Source: Bradyrhizobium sp. (lineage in GTDB: Bacteria; Pseudomonadota; Alphaproteobacteria; Rhizobiales; Xanthobacteraceae). Taken from it: a stretch of 64,000 nucleotides of DNA. Positions 61,859-64,000 of this stretch are shown here, piece after piece (the stretch's first letter is position 1; every line of letters begins with the position of its first letter). The notes beneath the pieces are model-generated. The model saw only the letters and a program-made list of their open reading frames with translations, did not search any database and was not told the DNA's origin. Location of the stretch: contig NZ_SSNA01000213.1 in assembly GCF_004799445.1 (NCBI RefSeq), positions 1-64,000 on the forward strand. Direction: 5' to 3'. The position numbers and the translations under genes are program-made.

Positions 61859-63073
61859 ATGAGCGTACGCCCTCAGACCAAGGACAAGCCGTCCCCGGTG
61901 AATTTCCAGTGGGACGATCCGTTCATGCTCGACGAGCAGCTCACCGAAGACGAGCGCATGATCCGCGATACCGCGCGCGCCTATGCGCAGGACAAGCTGG
62001 CGCCACGCGTCACCAAGGCCTATCTGGAAGAGAAGACCGATCGCGAAATTTTCAATGAGATGGGCGAACTCGGCTTGATCGGCATCACCCTGCCGGAAGA
62101 ATATGGCTGCGCCAATGCAAGCTACGTCGCCTACGGCCTGGTGGCGCGCGAGATCGAGCGCGTCGATTCCGGCTATCGTTCGATGAATTCGGTGCAGTCG
62201 TCGCTGGTCATGCACCCGATCTACGCTTACGGCGACGAGAACCAGCGCAAGAAATACCTGCCCAAGCTTGCCACCGGCGAGTGGGTCGGCTGCTTCGGCC
62301 TGACCGAGCCGGACGCCGGCTCCGATCCCGGCGGCATGAAGACCCGCGCAGAAAAGACCGCCGACGGCTACCGGCTGACCGGAACCAAGATGTGGATTTC
62401 CAACGCGCCGATCGCCGACGTTTTCGTGGTGTGGGCGAAATCGGCGGAACACAACAACCAGATCCGCGGCTTCATCCTCGAGAAGGGCATGAAGGGCCTG
62501 TCGGCGCCGAAGATCGCCGGCAAGCTTTCCTTGCGCGCATCCGTCACCGGCGAAATCGTGATGGAAGGCGTCGAAGTGCCGGAAAGCGCGCTGCTACCCA
62601 ACGTGTCCGGCCTGAAGGGGCCGTTCGGCTGCCTCAACCGCGCCCGCTACGGCATTTCCTGGGGCGCGATGGGGGCTGCGGAAGACTGCATGGCGCGCGC
62701 GCGGCAATACACGCTCGACCGCAAGCAGTTCAATCGGCCGCTGGCGGCGACGCAGCTGGTGCAGAAGAAGCTTGCCGACATGCAGACCGACATCGCGCTC
62801 GGCCTGCAGGCCTCGCTCCGCGTCGGGCGGTTGATGGACGAAGGCAAGATGGCGCCGGAAATGATCTCCATCGTCAAGCGCAACAATTGCGGCAAGGCGC
62901 TCGATATCGCGCGCATGGCCCGCGACATGCACGGCGGCAACGGCATCCAGATCGAATATCACGTGATGCGCCATACCGCGAACCTGGAAACCGTGAATAC
63001 CTATGAAGGCACCCACGACGTCCATGCGCTGATCCTCGGCCGGGCCATCACCGGCATCCAGGCGTTTTCGTAA
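61859..63073 (+). CDS. gcdH: Glutaryl-CoA dehydrogenase
   Basis: The product has 404 residues. FQWDDPFMLDEQLTEDERMIRDTARAYAQDKL, GCFGLTEPDAGSDPGGMKTRA and TYEGTHDVHALILGRAITGIQAF are diagnostic of GcdH. The catalytic Glu is Glu383. It oxidises and decarboxylates glutaryl-CoA to crotonyl-CoA in lysine, tryptophan and benzoate breakdown. No other genes of that route are next to it. Confidence 0.95.
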   Translation: MSVRPQTKDKPSPVNFQWDDPFMLDEQLTEDERMIRDTARAYAQDKLAPRVTKAYLEEKTDREIFNEMGELGLIGITLPEEYGCANASYVAYGLVAREIERVDSGYRSMNSVQSSLVMHPIYAYGDENQRKKYLPKLATGEWVGCFGLTEPDAGSDPGGMKTRAEKTADGYRLTGTKMWISNAPIADVFVVWAKSAEHNNQIRGFILEKGMKGLSAPKIAGKLSLRASVTGEIVMEGVEVPESALLPNVSGLKGPFGCLNRARYGISWGAMGAAEDCMARARQYTLDRKQFNRPLAATQLVQKKLADMQTDIALGLQASLRVGRLMDEGKMAPEMISIVKRNNCGKALDIARMARDMHGGNGIQIEYHVMRHTANLETVNTYEGTHDVHALILGRAITGIQAFS

Positions 63074-63110
63074 CGTTGACGAAAATGCTCGTCGTGACCT
63101 CAATCTCTGG

Positions 63111-63213
63111 TGTCATCGCCCGCGAAAGCGGGCGATCCAGTACTCCGCGGCATCGTGGCTTGTCTCTGCTGCCAGCGATTACTGGATACTCCGCTTTCGC
63201 GGGGTATGACGAC
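63111..63213. repeat. Second type of palindromic intergenic repeat
   Basis: It starts TGTCATCGCCCGCGAAAGCG and ends with CCGCTTTCGCGGGGTATGAC, with GATCCAGTACTCC and ATTACTGGATACTCC inside as imperfect arms. It can fold into a long hairpin between gcdH and the MBL gene. Its sequence differs from the repeats at 34,174 and 61,709. Confidence 0.65.
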
Positions 63214-63259
63214 CGCGGCTGTTCCGCGGGACTCGCCAACGATGCCACGTAGGAATTCC

Positions 63260-64000
63260 ATGGCCGACAACGACGACGTCCCCTTCAACCGCAACTTTCA
63301 GCTCGAGCCAGGCGTCGTCGATGAAGTGCGGCCCGCGGTGCGGCGGATTCTCTGCAACAATCCGAGCCCGTTCACCTTCACCGGCACGGTGAGCTACATC
63401 GTCGGCCAGGGCAAGGTCGCCATCATCGATCCCGGCCCCGACAGCGAAGCCCATGCGCAGGCGCTGCTCGATGCCGTGCGCGGCGAAACCGTGACGCATA
63501 TCCTGGTCACCCACACCCACCGCGACCACTCGATGAACACCGCGCGGATCAAGGCGGCAACCGGCGCTGCCGTCTATGCCGAGGGGCCGCACCGGGCGTC
63601 GCGGCCGCGCTTTGAGAGCGAGAAGCATAATCCGGAATCGGGTGCCGACCGCGACTTCAGGCCGGACATCGAGGTGCGCGACGGCGAGACCGTCGAGGGG
63701 GCGGGGTGGGAACTCGAGGCGGTCGCGACCCCGGGTCACACCGCCAATCATCTGGCGTTTGCCTGGCCGGAGCGAAAAATGCTTTTTGTCGGCGATCATG
63801 TGATGGGCTGGTCGACCTCGATCGTGGCACCCCCGGACGGATCGATGATCGACTACATGGCCTCGCTGGAAAAGCTCACGGGCCGGAATGAGGATTTGTA
63901 CTTCTCGGGCCACGGCCCTGAAATCCCGGAAGGTCCGCGCTATGTGCGGTTTCTGATCCGCCACCGTCAGGCGCGTGAGGCCTCGATTCTGCACCGCCTT
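63260..64000 (+). CDS. MBL-fold metallo-hydrolase, cut by the window end
   Basis: ATG 63260 opens a frame of 247 codons that has no stop before the window ends. HILVTHTHRDHSMNTARIKAATG is the HxHxDH zinc motif, ATPGHTANHLAFAWPERKMLFVGDHVMGWS gives the later ligands and FSGHGPEI another His. It resembles LACTB2-like hydrolases. The C-terminal part after RHRQAREASILHRL is missing. The substrate is unknown. Confidence 0.9.
   Translation, partial: MADNDDVPFNRNFQLEPGVVDEVRPAVRRILCNNPSPFTFTGTVSYIVGQGKVAIIDPGPDSEAHAQALLDAVRGETVTHILVTHTHRDHSMNTARIKAATGAAVYAEGPHRASRPRFESEKHNPESGADRDFRPDIEVRDGETVEGAGWELEAVATPGHTANHLAFAWPERKMLFVGDHVMGWSTSIVAPPDGSMIDYMASLEKLTGRNEDLYFSGHGPEIPEGPRYVRFLIRHRQAREASILHRL

Overview
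The window joins two unrelated bacterial sequences. Positions 1 to about 10,190 are very GC-rich and look like a myxobacterium (Myxococcota, Polyangiales-like). The signs are a Hanks-type kinase with an HRDVSPHN loop and an Ala/Pro-rich tail, Cys- and Gly/Ser-rich lipoproteins, and a TonB-dependent receptor with an extra TonB C-terminal domain. From about 10,200 to the end the composition is less extreme. The gene content, the small palindromic intergenic repeats and the abundance of solute transporters point to Bradyrhizobium or a close relative. Both genes at the join are cut in mid-domain and read into each other's antisense, with no mobile element at the seam. The likeliest explanation is a chimeric contig, although a real rearrangement cannot be excluded from sequence alone.

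Myxobacterial part (1-10,190): end of cobS plus cobC (cobalamin nucleotide loop assembly); an SDR and a thiolase; a Cys-rich lipoprotein; a divergent His-rich TonB-like protein and TonB-dependent receptor; a small unknown gene; a Ser/Thr kinase followed by a truncated substrate-binding-like lipoprotein.

Bradyrhizobium part, housekeeping (10,190-22,250): truncated DUF2339 membrane protein, Cys phosphatase, HD hydrolase-tag-ygfZ overlapping set, dihydroorotase, two NUDIX hydrolases, SRAP (YedK) protein, Asp/Glu racemase-like protein, FAD-linked oxidase, Sua5/TsaC and tRNA-Pro(CGG).

Catabolic part (22,480-49,300): (a) alpha/beta hydrolase, dihydropyrimidinase/imidase, racemase-like protein, GntR regulator, maleate isomerase/arylmalonate decarboxylase-like protein and MFS transporter; (b) BKACE, carnitine-dehydrogenase-like enzyme, a LivM-LivG-LivF triple fusion with LivH and a binding protein, a divergent GntR regulator, SDR and amidase; (c) an SsuABC-type transporter with a nitrilase, divergent from a complete five-gene Liv operon, then LysR and an orphan TRAP binding protein. 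These read as three uptake-plus-hydrolysis modules for small nitrogenous or carboxylic compounds.

Remaining part (49,300-64,000): small secreted proteins, PhoD phosphatase, aldo/keto reductase, an orphan LivK-type protein, a serine beta-lactamase-like hydrolase divergent from a TAT-exported amidohydrolase, a short HTH protein, a PAS protein, a PLP aminotransferase, a RibB with a cysteine-free GTP cyclohydrolase II-like tail, glutaryl-CoA dehydrogenase and an MBL-fold hydrolase cut by the window end.
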